Assembly: GCF_028288465.1 (NCBI RefSeq)
Contig: NZ_JAQBNR010000068.1
Coordinates: 62,001-126,000 of the forward strand
DNA length: 64,000 nucleotides
From: Ferruginibacter sp.
GTDB lineage: Bacteria; Bacteroidota; Bacteroidia; Chitinophagales; Chitinophagaceae
Direction of reading: 5' to 3'
How positions within the stretch are numbered: position 1 is the stretch's first letter; every line of letters begins with the position of its first letter. A program made the position numbers and the translations under genes. The notes under the pieces were generated by a model. That model saw only the letters and a list, made by a program, of their open reading frames with translations, did no database searches and was not told the DNA's origin. Shown here in pieces: positions 19,369-27,782 of this stretch.

Positions 19369-19506
19369 TGCAATTGTCTGAACATGATTTATAGGATTGA
19401 ATTGATTAACACGATTATTAGTGCGGAGGTTGCTTTATTAAACTGAATGTTTTAAAAGCGTTGAAATGATTTGAAAGTATGGGCACTCCGAGCAGTAAAC
19501 ACCAAA

Positions 19507-19541
19507 AACTTATAACTTATAACCTATAACTTATAACTAAG
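19507..19541. repeat. Heptamer array (AACTTAT)5 abutting the WbpD-like start codon
   Basis: AACTTAT, AACTTAT, AACCTAT, AACTTAT, AACTAAG in register, ending one base before the ATG at 19543. The arrangement mirrors the one in front of the asnB-like gene. Confidence 0.85.
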
Positions 19542-19542
19542 A

Positions 19543-20109
19543 ATGTTCTTCAAACACGATACCGCAATAGTAGAAGAAGGCTGCAACATCGGCGACGGTA
19601 CCAGCATCTGGCATTTTACGCATTTGATGAGTGGCTGTACCGTGGGTAGTAATTGCAATATTGGTCAGAATGTTTTTATCGGGCCGGAAGTGGTGCTGGG
19701 CAATAAAGTAAAAGTGCAGAACAATGTCTCGGTATATACCGGCGTGGTTTGTGAGGACGATGTATTCCTGGGGCCATCGATGGTATTTACCAATGTTATC
19801 AATCCACGCAGCGCCATTGAACGCAAAAACCAGTTTAAAAAAACATGGGTAAAAAGGGGAGCGAGTATAGGTGCGAATGCAACCATTATTTGTGGCAATG
19901 AGCTCGGTGAGTTTTGTATGATTGGCGCCGGGGCTGTAATTACCAAGCCGGTAAAGCCTTACGCATTGATGATGGGCAACCCCGCCCGGCAAAAAGGCTG
20001 GGTAAGTGAGTACGGACATACTTTGCATTTTTCACCCGAAGGAAAAGCAACCTGCCCTGAAAGCGGCGAGCAATACGAACTAAAAAACGAAACAGTTAAA
20101 AAAGCATAA
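19543..20109 (+). CDS. WbpD/WlbB-like sugar N-acetyltransferase
   Basis: 188-residue left-handed beta-helix transferase. The N-terminus (EEGCNIGDGTSIWHFTHLMSGC) and hexapeptide rungs (VGSNCNIGQNVFIGPEV, IGANATIICGNELGEFCMIGAGAVI) followed by MMGNPARQKGWVSEYG match the acetyltransferases that acetylate the 3-amino group of UDP-2-acetamido-3-amino-2,3-dideoxy-glucuronate. This would make a di-N-acetylated uronate donor. The companion dehydrogenase, oxidase and aminotransferase (WbpB/A/E-like) are not in the window, so the exact substrate is inferred. Confidence 0.87.
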   Translation: MFFKHDTAIVEEGCNIGDGTSIWHFTHLMSGCTVGSNCNIGQNVFIGPEVVLGNKVKVQNNVSVYTGVVCEDDVFLGPSMVFTNVINPRSAIERKNQFKKTWVKRGASIGANATIICGNELGEFCMIGAGAVITKPVKPYALMMGNPARQKGWVSEYGHTLHFSPEGKATCPESGEQYELKNETVKKA

Positions 20110-20133
20110 TCGAATAAACGGCTGCTGCCTTCG

Positions 20134-20182
20134 CCTTAAGCTTTAAGCCTTAAGCTTTCGGCTTACTGGTTTCAGCTTTTAA
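20134..20182. repeat. Heptamer array (C[CT]TTAAG-type, 7 units)
   Basis: CCTTAAG, CTTTAAG, CCTTAAG, CTTTCGG, CTTACTG, GTTTCAG, CTTTTAA in register between the convergent ends of the WbpD-like gene and the DUF6266 gene. A different heptamer from the AACTTAT arrays. Confidence 0.75.
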
Positions 20183-20217
20183 AAAAAAATGATGCGCTAC
20201 GGTAAGGCAGCGCATCA
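20181..20217 (-). terminator. Terminator of the DUF6266 gene
   Basis: On the minus strand, TGATGCGCT and AGCGCATCA (20217-20209 and 20198-20190) form a 9-bp stem followed by nine T. It lies 32 bases past the stop of the DUF6266 gene. Confidence 0.9.
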
Positions 20218-20248
20218 AAGTAATGCTGGCTGGTTTTTCAGCATAGGA

Positions 20249-20887
20249 TTAGGATACCAGGACAGAACCAGTGTACAAACTGCTGGCGATGTTGAACCCT
20301 GTTTCACTTATAAAACCCAGGTAGGTTTCTACCGCCCTGCCGCTAAAGGCAGCCAGGTTAAGAGTTTCAGTTAGTGAACTACGGTCTGCACCACTGGTAA
20401 GGTAGATGCATTGGTTCAGGCTGGGGCAGTAAGCAACCGGAACGGCTTTATCAGTAGCTTTCGCTACGCCCACGCCGGTGTTGTCCGTCCAGCTGTAAAC
20501 AAGCTGGCTGCCAACTCCCATCATAACGCCCGGTGCCAGCACGTTCGGCAGATCGCCGCGGCTCACCAGCACATTGGCATAGTCAATGCTGAAAATGGGG
20601 TACACACCAGTAACAGCATTTTTGAGCGTATAACTCAGGGCGCTGTTAACACCTGTTTTTTTAACGGCGAAGTTGTTAAAAGTCATTTCAAGCAACCCGC
20701 TCATGCTTTGCACAAAACGGATGCACATCCCGAATTTCAGCTGCTGCGCCAGTTGGGCATCGCTCGGATTGAGATTTTTAAAAGAACTTTTACTTCGCAT
20801 GTAGTCGACACCTTTCCAGTTTCCACCGACTACATTGCCTACTTTGCCTGAGAATCCGCCAAGGATTCCTTTTGAAAATTTTCCCAT
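20249..20887 (-). CDS. DUF6266 family protein, function unknown
   Basis: About 212 residues from the ATG at 20887 (MGKFSKGILGGFSGKVG); an upstream in-frame Met at 20926 is possible, but the family begins at MGKF. The Gly-rich N-terminus continues with VVGGNWKGVDYMRSKSSFKNLNPSDAQLAQQLKF, characteristic of DUF6266, a Bacteroidota-only family often present in many copies per genome. The rest is predicted beta-rich, with no signal peptide, enzyme motif or membrane helix. It faces against the glycan genes, has its own terminator, and has an unusual 10-bp periodic DNA array 125-200 bases upstream. I do not know its function. Confidence 0.85.
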   Translation of the reverse strand: MGKFSKGILGGFSGKVGNVVGGNWKGVDYMRSKSSFKNLNPSDAQLAQQLKFGMCIRFVQSMSGLLEMTFNNFAVKKTGVNSALSYTLKNAVTGVYPIFSIDYANVLVSRGDLPNVLAPGVMMGVGSQLVYSWTDNTGVGVAKATDKAVPVAYCPSLNQCIYLTSGADRSSLTETLNLAAFSGRAVETYLGFISETGFNIASSLYTGSVLVS

Positions 20888-21010
20888 AGTTTTAATTGGG
20901 TTTTTGAATTTTAAAAAATACTGCATACTTATTTACCCGATCGTGTAAATGGCACACAGTTGTTCTACACTATAACGGGGTTGGTAGATATTTAATATGT
21001 AGTTATTTGC

Positions 21011-21090
21011 AAGTGAACAATTTAGAACAGAATTAAACAATATAGAACAAAGCTGAACACAGTTAATCAATTATGAACAGTTTTGAACAA
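21011..21090. repeat. Eight-unit 10-bp phased array (consensus nnnTGAACAA)
   Basis: Eight consecutive decamers each carry GAACA or a one- or two-base variant at the same place: starts at 21015, 21025, 21035 (AAACA), 21045, 21055, 21065 (AATCA), 21075, 21085. One motif per helical turn over 80 bases is expected for cooperative protein binding along one DNA face. An inverted TTGTTCTA lies at about 20959-20967, closer to the DUF6266 gene. Confidence 0.8.
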
Positions 21091-21191
21091 CAGTGCTGCT
21101 GGCAATAAGCCGAAGCCTGTACATCAGAACGATAAATTTGATTTGCAGGTCACGGGTAATTCATTCAAAACCGGTTCAAAACACCGAAATA

Positions 21192-21246
21192 CATTCCCGA
21201 AGCATTCCCGAAGCATTCCCGAAGCAGGTCCGAAGCAGATACGAGG
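21192..21246. repeat. 11-bp tandem array (CATTCCCGAAG)
   Basis: Three perfect CATTCCCGAAG units (21192-21224), then CAGGTCCGAAG and CAGATACGAGG. Eleven is not a multiple of three, so the short frames that cross it are not preserved; a DNA-level role or simple slippage is more likely. Confidence 0.85.
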
Positions 21247-21444
21247 CAATTTTAGGAGCTTCCAAATGTCGGGGGGTAGTTTAATAGCGTGCCATAAATT
21301 TGGCATTAAAAATAAATAATATAAAAATATTGTAAATATTTAAAATAGTTTTTATCTTGATGCATTGTTTTTTGTAAACGGTAATGTCGCCGGTTACAAA
21401 ATCTTCCTCAGTTACCCTATTTAGTAACCAGAAAATGCATCCCG

Positions 21445-21672
21445 ATGCCTACAAAAAAACAGCTGCCCGTACCAGTACAACGGCCATTTCAAACAAGATG
21501 GGTTGACGCCTACGAGCTTAGACAGATTTTAAAAATTAGCAGGACCACCCTGTTCAACTGGGAGAAAAAGAAAATAGTGACTGCCGTAGTTTTGGGTGGT
21601 AAAAAATATTACGATTTGTCGGCAATAGAGAAGTTCATGGAAACACAGCCAAAGAAGAAATCAAAGAGGTGA
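21445..21672 (+). CDS. Small helix-turn-helix (MerR/excisionase-type) DNA-binding protein
   Basis: 75 residues. The central AYELRQILKISRTTLFNWEKKKIVTAVVLGGKKYYD is a winged-HTH of the HTH_17/excisionase type (recognition helix SRTTLFNWEK, wing ending KKYYDLSAIEKFM), and the C-terminus is very basic (PKKKSKR). No other domain is attached. It lies 0.56 kb from the DUF6266 start, divergent from it, with the two phased arrays between them, so it may bind one of them (inference). Confidence 0.8.
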   Translation: MPTKKQLPVPVQRPFQTRWVDAYELRQILKISRTTLFNWEKKKIVTAVVLGGKKYYDLSAIEKFMETQPKKKSKR

Positions 21673-21821
21673 GCATTGCTGCTTTAGTCATCACTTGCAA
21701 CAGTCACCACAACCGTTCTGTTGCCGTTCTGTATCGATATAGTAACAAAACAGTCTGCACATTCAGCTTAACACCGTCTGTTAAAAAAAATTCCAAAACC
21801 AATTAAATTAACGAGCATTGG

Positions 21822-21891
21822 CTTTAAGCCTTAAGCGTTCAACCTTCTGCTTTAAGCCTTGAGCTTTCAGCCTTTAGTCTTCAGCTTTATA
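21822..21891. repeat. Heptamer array (C[CT]TTAAG-type, 10 units) in front of wzm
   Basis: Ten 7-base units in register from CTTTAAG to CTTTATA. The register continues loosely (ACTTTTT) to the TTG start codon of the ABC permease at 21902. Same heptamer type as at 20134-20182. Confidence 0.8.
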
Positions 21892-21901
21892 ACTTTTTAC
21901 T

Positions 21902-22780
21902 TTGTCAACACCCCACAATACCGAACTGCCTGCCGAACCCGAACATTGGGATCTTGTATTAAAACCTAAAGCGACACTTTTTGACTTGCAGTTAAAAGAG
22001 GTTTGGAAGTACCGGGATCTTTTATTGCTTTTTGTAAAACGGGATTTTGTAGCCCAGTACAAGCAAACCATTCTGGGCCCGCTCTGGCATTTTATTCAGC
22101 CCATATTTACAACCATCGTATTTCTGCTGGTATTTGGTAAAATAGCCAACATCCCAACGGATGGAATAAGCCCGGTCTTATTTTATATGAGCGGGATCAG
22201 TATCTGGAACTACTTTAGTGCATGTCTAACTGCCACGAGTAACACATTTGTGGCAAATGCTGGTATTTTTGGTAAAGTCTATTTCCCCCGGCTGGTAATA
22301 CCGCTTAGTACGGTTATGAGCAATATCGTAAAATTTGTTATCCAGTTTTTACTATTACTGGTAGTTATGATTTGGTTTGGCATTAAGACCGGACATTTTT
22401 ATTTCGGCGCCAGCTGGTTGTTGATTCCACTATTGGTGATCATGATGGCAGGGCTTGGGCTTGGGCTTGGGATTATCATTTCATCGCTTACTACCAAATA
22501 CCGGGATTTCGGCGTGTTGATCGGCTTCGCTATTCAATTGCTGATGTATGCCACACCAGTAGCCTATCCAATGAGTTTCATTGCGGGCAAATCATTTGCC
22601 AAATGGATTGCCTGGAATCCGCTGACACCCATTGTAGAATCATTCCGGTATGCACTTTTCGGAACAGGTAGTCTTGACCTGACTGGCTTATTATATAGTG
22701 GATGCTTTATAGCCGTAATAGTGTTTCTGGGGTTGCTTCTATTTAGCAAGGTTGAACGTACATTTATGGACACTGTTTAG
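21902..22780 (+). CDS. wzm: Polysaccharide ABC exporter, permease (Wzm/TagG type)
   Basis: 292 residues, ABC-2 type. The N-terminal cytoplasmic segment LLLFVKRDFVAQYKQTILGPLWHFIQPIFTT is the hallmark of O-antigen and teichoic-acid permeases, followed by six predicted membrane helices. It starts with TTG directly after a heptamer array; no ATG is available before the conserved N-terminal motif. With the Wzt ATPase at 26514 it would move an undecaprenyl-linked glycan across the inner membrane. Normally wzm and wzt are adjacent; here about 3.7 kb of transferase genes and a wrecked gene separate them. Confidence 0.92.
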   Translation: MSTPHNTELPAEPEHWDLVLKPKATLFDLQLKEVWKYRDLLLLFVKRDFVAQYKQTILGPLWHFIQPIFTTIVFLLVFGKIANIPTDGISPVLFYMSGISIWNYFSACLTATSNTFVANAGIFGKVYFPRLVIPLSTVMSNIVKFVIQFLLLLVVMIWFGIKTGHFYFGASWLLIPLLVIMMAGLGLGLGIIISSLTTKYRDFGVLIGFAIQLLMYATPVAYPMSFIAGKSFAKWIAWNPLTPIVESFRYALFGTGSLDLTGLLYSGCFIAVIVFLGLLLFSKVERTFMDTV

Positions 22781-22865
22781 GAAACCTCAATAATAAATCC
22801 ACACTTGTATTTAAAGAAACACGCAGTGCCGATTTGGGCGAAGGCATAAAGAAATTAAGAAAATA

Positions 22866-23150
22866 ATGAAAAATCTTATCAAGAAAATCATAGCCCTCAG
22901 TGGATACGAAATCAAAAAGTTATATCATCAACACAATGATGCCGAATTTCCAGGTACAGATAAAAGGCCGGTGGGTGATATGAAATTACTTCTGGAGGAC
23001 CTGAAAAAGAGGGGCCTGATTTATGCTTGAGAGAGGATATATTATGTATGATTTTACTGGCTTTTAAGAAGGCGATTAGATGGAGGATAAGGCCATGGCA
23101 ATATTTATTTTGTGAAAAAAAGGGTTTTCTAAGAATATCCAATAACTGGA
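22866..23150 (+). pseudogene. Remnant of an FkbM-type methyltransferase (N- and C-terminal pieces only)
   Basis: A 54-codon frame (22866-23030) reads like the N-terminus of Bacteroidota FkbM methyltransferases (LIKKIIALSGYEIKKL, then DMKLLLEDLKKRGL, normally followed by the VGA SAM-binding motif). It stops just there. Immediately after, in other frames, come pieces resembling the family C-terminus: RGYIMYDFTGF, then after a stop WQYLFCEKKGFLRISNNW. So the central catalytic part has been deleted and the join is frameshifted. It sits at the boundary where base composition changes. Confidence 0.6.
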
Positions 23151-23208
23151 ATAAACCAATTTTTGCCAGAGATTTTATAAGTTTGAATTTGCTTCAATTA
23201 ACTGTTCT

Positions 23209-24057
23209 ATGATCGTTGTAAAAATAATGGGTGGGTTAGGCAATCAAATGCTACAGTATGCCCTTGGTCGGCATATGAGTATCAAATATAAAAGTCCTTT
23301 GTGGGTTGATCTGTCGTGGTTTGATAATTACAGGAACAAACAGTTTTTCAGGGAATTCAGTTTGAACAATTTTCATACAGAATATCAGATTGCAGACCTT
23401 AAAAAAATACTATGGCGATTGCGCTTTACAGATCATTTTAAAATTATCAATCCATTCAAATTAAAAAACATTTCTGAAAAAGAATATTCTCGATTTGATC
23501 CTTCAATATTAGAAGCAGGAGACAATATCTTGTTAGAAGGCTTTTTTCCAAGTTATAAATATTTTGAAGACATCAGGGAAGTGTTGATAAAAGACTTTTT
23601 ACCTAAACAAGACATGAATGTCACCAACAAACATTCTCTGGACAAAATACAAAATACCAATTCAGTCGGAGTGCATTTTCGCAGAGGGGATTATGCCCTT
23701 ACAGGCCATCATGGCATGTTGACTAAAGATTATTATGAAGCGGCTATAAAACAGATAGCCCTAAAAGCTGGGCCCGTTCAACTATTCATATTTTCCGATG
23801 AACCGGACTGGGTAAAAGAAAATATGCAGTTTGAATTTTTATTTGACGTTATAAGCTTTAACAAAGATGAGGATAGCTATTTTGATATGGAACTGATGAA
23901 GCATTGCAAACACAACATTATTGCCAACAGTTCTTTTAGCTGGTGGGGGGCATGGCTAAATGAAAATCCAGACAAAATAGTTATAGCACCTAAAAAATGG
24001 CTGAACCTGGAAGTTGATAGTATGGAAAATATTCCAGATGAATGGATATTATTATAA
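23209..24057 (+). CDS. Alpha-1,2-fucosyltransferase-like (GT11)
   Basis: 282 residues. The N-terminal MGGLGNQMLQYALG loop and the GDP-binding motif HFRRGDYA (His156-Asp161) are typical of GT11. The C-terminal part has FSDEPDWVKENM and NSSFSWWGAWLN, also family signatures. It would transfer L-fucose from GDP-fucose to a galactose or similar residue in the cytoplasm. It starts at ATG 23209, downstream of the FkbM wreck. Two more distant HxRxGD proteins occur at 35290 and 47255, but this is the canonical one. Confidence 0.92.
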   Translation: MIVVKIMGGLGNQMLQYALGRHMSIKYKSPLWVDLSWFDNYRNKQFFREFSLNNFHTEYQIADLKKILWRLRFTDHFKIINPFKLKNISEKEYSRFDPSILEAGDNILLEGFFPSYKYFEDIREVLIKDFLPKQDMNVTNKHSLDKIQNTNSVGVHFRRGDYALTGHHGMLTKDYYEAAIKQIALKAGPVQLFIFSDEPDWVKENMQFEFLFDVISFNKDEDSYFDMELMKHCKHNIIANSSFSWWGAWLNENPDKIVIAPKKWLNLEVDSMENIPDEWILL

Positions 24058-24151
24058 AATAAAACGCCAAATATTCATATCATATTTTATTCAGGTTTAA
24101 TATTTTAATAAAAAGAAAAAAACATTAATATTCTTTATCCTTCACAAACGT

Positions 24152-24997
24152 ATGAAAAGCTTTAAAAATTTAATAAAAAGTAGTTTCAATTTATTGGGAT
24201 TAGAATTGGCAAACCAAAAGGCCTTTAAGAAACTAGAGACTGAAAAGGCAGCCTTAAAACTTGCATTTAACAGATTAACTTATGTAATAACTCATAGTTA
24301 CGGTACCAAAGAGCAACAATCCAGTTTAAATTTGCTCAATTATTGTGGAGATAAATTACTTGAGTCAAAGTCACAGCTGCTGCAGGAACTGTTTGTTCTA
24401 TATATTTTGCGGGATAAGCGAAACGGGTTCTTTATAGAATTCGGTGCGGCAGACGGCATTGATTTCAGTAACACCTATTTACTGGAAAAAGATTATGGGT
24501 GGAAGGGAATACTGGCTGAACCCGGAAAATCTTGGAAACAGCAATTAAGAAAAAATAGAAATTGTATTATCGATAACAGATGTGTATGGACAAAAACGGG
24601 GGAGAGCCTAACTTTTTATGAAACAGATATAGCAGAATTATCAACCATTGATGGGTACGCCAATGATGATTTATTTGCTGAGCAAAGGAAAAATAAAAAG
24701 GCATATATTGTAGACACTATTTCATTGACTGACCTTTTGAAATTTCACAATGCACCAGTAGAAATTCACTTTTTATCAATTGATACTGAGGGGTCAGAAT
24801 ATGATATCCTAAAGTCTTTCGATTTTTCAGAATACAACATCCAAATTATTACTGTAGAACATAATTTTTCATCAAATAGAGATAATATATTTAATCTATT
24901 ACGTAGTAATCACTATAGACGAGTCTTTGAAACAATAAGTTTTTTTGACGATTGGTACGTTAAGGAAGATGTATGGAATGAATTTATTGGCAAGTGA
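24152..24997 (+). CDS. FkbM family methyltransferase (1)
   Basis: 281 residues with a Methyltransf_21 core at about 90-260: SAM-binding GFFIEFGAADGIDFSNTYLLEKDYGWKGILAEP, then FLSIDTEGSEYDILKSFDF, the Asp-Glu-Gly motif typical of FkbM proteins. The N-terminal about 60 residues are helical and basic. Members O-methylate sugars or polyketides using S-adenosylmethionine. This one belongs to the subgroup with an acidic EFGAADG motif. Gene order suggests methylation of a glycan residue; which hydroxyl is unknown. Confidence 0.87.
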   Translation: MKSFKNLIKSSFNLLGLELANQKAFKKLETEKAALKLAFNRLTYVITHSYGTKEQQSSLNLLNYCGDKLLESKSQLLQELFVLYILRDKRNGFFIEFGAADGIDFSNTYLLEKDYGWKGILAEPGKSWKQQLRKNRNCIIDNRCVWTKTGESLTFYETDIAELSTIDGYANDDLFAEQRKNKKAYIVDTISLTDLLKFHNAPVEIHFLSIDTEGSEYDILKSFDFSEYNIQIITVEHNFSSNRDNIFNLLRSNHYRRVFETISFFDDWYVKEDVWNEFIGK

Positions 24998-25079
24998 ATC
25001 CTAATCAATGAGAAATAGTTAGAAACTATTGATATAAAAAGAATATTCTGCATCAATAAAGTTTTATCACAGTTTGTAT

Positions 25080-26006
25080 ATGTATATAAATTATAGTTTT
25101 ATCGGTTCTTTTCAAAAGATACGGTTAGTGAAAAAAATACTTGCGGCACACTGGTTCATTAAGTTTAAGATAAAATATATTCTTCCGCTTGGGCTTTTTG
25201 ATAAGATCTATTTGTCAAATTCTTTAGATGAAGCATGGGAGGTAAGGATAAGGGATGTTATTAAATGCCCGGATAATAGCATGATTATAAGACATCCTAA
25301 AGCAGGGCTGGTTAAAAACGGCAAGCAGATTATGCATAATGGTATTACTACTACAATGGGTGGATATTACGGAGAGCCAATTGTACAAATGCTATACAAA
25401 AATAAAGGAGTACATGAGCCTCAGGAAGAGTATGCATTTGACTTGGTTTTAAAAGAAATTTCCGCCGGTGCAACAATGATTGAACTGGGGGCATATTGGT
25501 CATTTTATTCAATATGGTTTAACAAAAATATTAAAAACGCACAAAACTTCCTTGTTGAACCAGACAAGGTTAATATTATATTTGGTATCAATAATTTTAG
25601 GATTAATAAAGTTAAAGGCAAATTCACTAATGCATTTGTAGCTAAGGCTGCCGGTAGTCTTGAAGGTATCCCTATCATTTGTGTGGATGACTACGTTAAG
25701 GAAAATAAAATTGATTTTATTGATATCCTGCATTCAGATATTCAGGGCCATGAATATGACATGTTACTTGGAGCCCTGCATACTATCACAAGCCAAAAGG
25801 TTGGCTATATGTTTATTTCAACCCACGGTAACAAAGTGCACTACGATTGTATTGACTTTTTAAAAGCTCATGATTTTACTATTGTTTGCAGTGCCGACGA
25901 GTATGATACTTATTCTTTGGACGGATTGATTGTAGCAAGGTCAAATCATTATCCGGGACTAAATAAAATTGATATTTCTCTTAAAACAAAAAATACGAAC
26001 TATTAG
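25080..26006 (+). CDS. FkbM family methyltransferase (2)
   Basis: 308 residues from the ATG at 25080; a TTG two codons upstream is also in frame. The SAM site is degenerate (ATMIELGAYWSFYSIWFNK, so ELGAYWS instead of the usual VGANxG) but the rest is intact: NFLVEPDK, then FIDILHSDIQGHEYDMLLGA with the DxQGHE motif. The first about 100 residues form an additional N-terminal region. A related group of FkbM proteins uses ELGAYW, so activity is likely retained. About 500 bases without a gene follow. Confidence 0.82.
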   Translation: MYINYSFIGSFQKIRLVKKILAAHWFIKFKIKYILPLGLFDKIYLSNSLDEAWEVRIRDVIKCPDNSMIIRHPKAGLVKNGKQIMHNGITTTMGGYYGEPIVQMLYKNKGVHEPQEEYAFDLVLKEISAGATMIELGAYWSFYSIWFNKNIKNAQNFLVEPDKVNIIFGINNFRINKVKGKFTNAFVAKAAGSLEGIPIICVDDYVKENKIDFIDILHSDIQGHEYDMLLGALHTITSQKVGYMFISTHGNKVHYDCIDFLKAHDFTIVCSADEYDTYSLDGLIVARSNHYPGLNKIDISLKTKNTNY

Positions 26007-26513
26007 TCTGAAAAAAGGGGAAGCTGTCAGATATATCCGTCATTCTATGCATATTATTTTTTTAACAAGCCTGAGTAACAAGAGTTATATCAGGCTGGAG
26101 AATAAGATGTATTGGCAAAGTAGTGTATAAGGAAGCAACGTGTAAAATCTTGTTTGCCATTGCATAGATTGTTTGCCTGTTGATATTTAAATAGACATTC
26201 CCCGGATTGCAAAATTCTTTTTAACTTTTTAAACTTTGCTGTTTTTACCAATAGTTTTTGTACTCTATTGGTTTGTAACCAAAAAAATTGGCGGTTCAAA
26301 ATAATTGATTATTAGTTGCCAGTTAGTTTTTTATGTTACTTGAGATTACAGGTTTTGTTTTGCTTATTTTCTTCACGCTTTTAGACTATTTTTCAGCCAA
26401 TAAAAATGTACAATTCTAGCACTAATAATATTAGGCGGGGTTGGTATTGTTTAAGTATCTGTATTAACGGTTGAAATTGCAAATTGGATTCAATAAATCA
26501 GCTATAAAGAATT
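26007..26513. other. AT-rich gap before wzt
   Basis: No coding frame is convincing in these 507 bases. A hairpin (AGCCTGA at 26068-26074 with TCAGGCT at 26090-26096) lacks a T-run and is not a normal terminator. I see no TAnnTTTG element. Such a gap inside an otherwise tight cluster could hold decayed sequence or an internal promoter. Confidence 0.4.
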
Positions 26514-27782
26514 ATGGGTAAAGTTATTATTAGAGTTGAAAATATTTCAAAACAATACCGTTTGGGCTCAGTTGGTACCGGGTCGTTCGTACATGACCTA
26601 AATAGGACATGGCACAAATTAAGAGGAAAAGACGATCCTTATTTAAAAATTGGAGAGGAAAACAATCGGTTAACCAAAGGTCTTAGTGAATATGTTTGGG
26701 CACTGCAAAATATCAATTTTAATGTATCTCAAGGAGAAGTTATAGGTATCATTGGGCGCAATGGAGCAGGGAAAAGCACCTTGCTAAAAATTTTAAGCCG
26801 TACTACGTCACCGACAACAGGATCGGTAAAAATTAAAGGTCGTGTGGCAAGCTTGCTTGAAGTGGGTACCGGCTTCCATCCGGAGCTCAGCGGACGGGAA
26901 AATATCTTTTTAAACGGTGCTATTCTTGGAATGACAAAGCAGGAAATAAAAAGAAAGTTCGATGAAATTGTTGATTTCGCAGGTGTCGAAAGATACATAG
27001 ATACTCCGGTAAAGCGTTATAGCAGTGGAATGTATGTTCGACTTGCATTTGGAGTAGCCGCCCACCTTGAGCCAGAGATATTGATTGTAGATGAAGTGCT
27101 CGCAGTGGGGGATGCTGATTTTCAAAAAAAAGCACTGGGGAAAATGAAAGATGTAAGTACGAGAGAAGGAAGAACTGTTTTGTTTGTAAGTCACAACATG
27201 ACAGCAGTCCAAAATTTATGCAAGTCAACTATTTTATTATCAAATGGAACAATAAAAGAGATAGGCGAAACCGGATATATAATTAGTAAGTATTTTGCAG
27301 GGGTGAAGAAAAAAGATATTCCCTTTGCAGAAATAACAGACCGAAGTGGTAATGGAAACTTTCGATTTCAAAAAGGGAATATAAAGATGACCAGTTCAGA
27401 TATTTATAATGTTGTTGATACTTTTTCAGAGGTACAATTTGATTTGGAATTTTCCCTCAATGGGGATCATGAAATCAACAATAGCAGAATTGATATAGGT
27501 ATTAACAATATTAAAGGGGATAGAGTCGGATGGCTTAGTTCTGATATACTTGGGTATGCCCCGGACTTATCTACTGGTAAAATAAGTTTTTCAATTATTA
27601 ATTTTCCACTGGCACCTGGCGATTATAATTGCAATTTGTACTGCGAAACAAATGGTGATATTGCTGACTGGATAACAGAAGTAATGGAATTTACCGTGAC
27701 AGAAAAGGATTATTATAGGACCGGTAAAATGGTACCCGCTAACCAGGGTGATGTTCTTTTAAAATATAATGTTGTTTTATGA
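26514..27782 (+). CDS. wzt: Polysaccharide ABC exporter, ATPase with C-terminal glycan-binding domain (Wzt type)
   Basis: 422 residues. The nucleotide-binding domain has Walker A GRNGAGKST (81-89), ABC signature YSSGM (169-173), Walker B ILIVDE (189-194) and the following H-loop FVSHNM. Residues about 265-422 form a Wzt C-terminal beta-sandwich (from RSGNGNFRF), which in O-antigen exporters recognises the modified non-reducing end of the finished glycan. Such exporters depend on a terminal cap such as a methyl group, which fits the many methyltransferases here. Partner of the permease at 21902. It overlaps the next gene by 4 bases (ATGA). Confidence 0.94.
   Translation: MGKVIIRVENISKQYRLGSVGTGSFVHDLNRTWHKLRGKDDPYLKIGEENNRLTKGLSEYVWALQNINFNVSQGEVIGIIGRNGAGKSTLLKILSRTTSPTTGSVKIKGRVASLLEVGTGFHPELSGRENIFLNGAILGMTKQEIKRKFDEIVDFAGVERYIDTPVKRYSSGMYVRLAFGVAAHLEPEILIVDEVLAVGDADFQKKALGKMKDVSTREGRTVLFVSHNMTAVQNLCKSTILLSNGTIKEIGETGYIISKYFAGVKKKDIPFAEITDRSGNGNFRFQKGNIKMTSSDIYNVVDTFSEVQFDLEFSLNGDHEINNSRIDIGINNIKGDRVGWLSSDILGYAPDLSTGKISFSIINFPLAPGDYNCNLYCETNGDIADWITEVMEFTVTEKDYYRTGKMVPANQGDVLLKYNVVL

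Noticed and set aside
20134..20182. Heptamer arrays as CRISPR or as transposon ends
   Set aside because: Seven-base degenerate units in strict register are a simple tandem repeat; there are no spacers, transposase genes or target duplications visible.
21083..21319. 78-codon frame across the decamer and 11-bp arrays
   Set aside because: It starts inside the phased array and crosses repeats whose length is not a multiple of three; no protein features.
26068..26096. Hairpin AGCCTGA/TCAGGCT in the gap before wzt as a terminator
   Set aside because: No T-run on either side and a 15-base loop; too weak for an intrinsic terminator.
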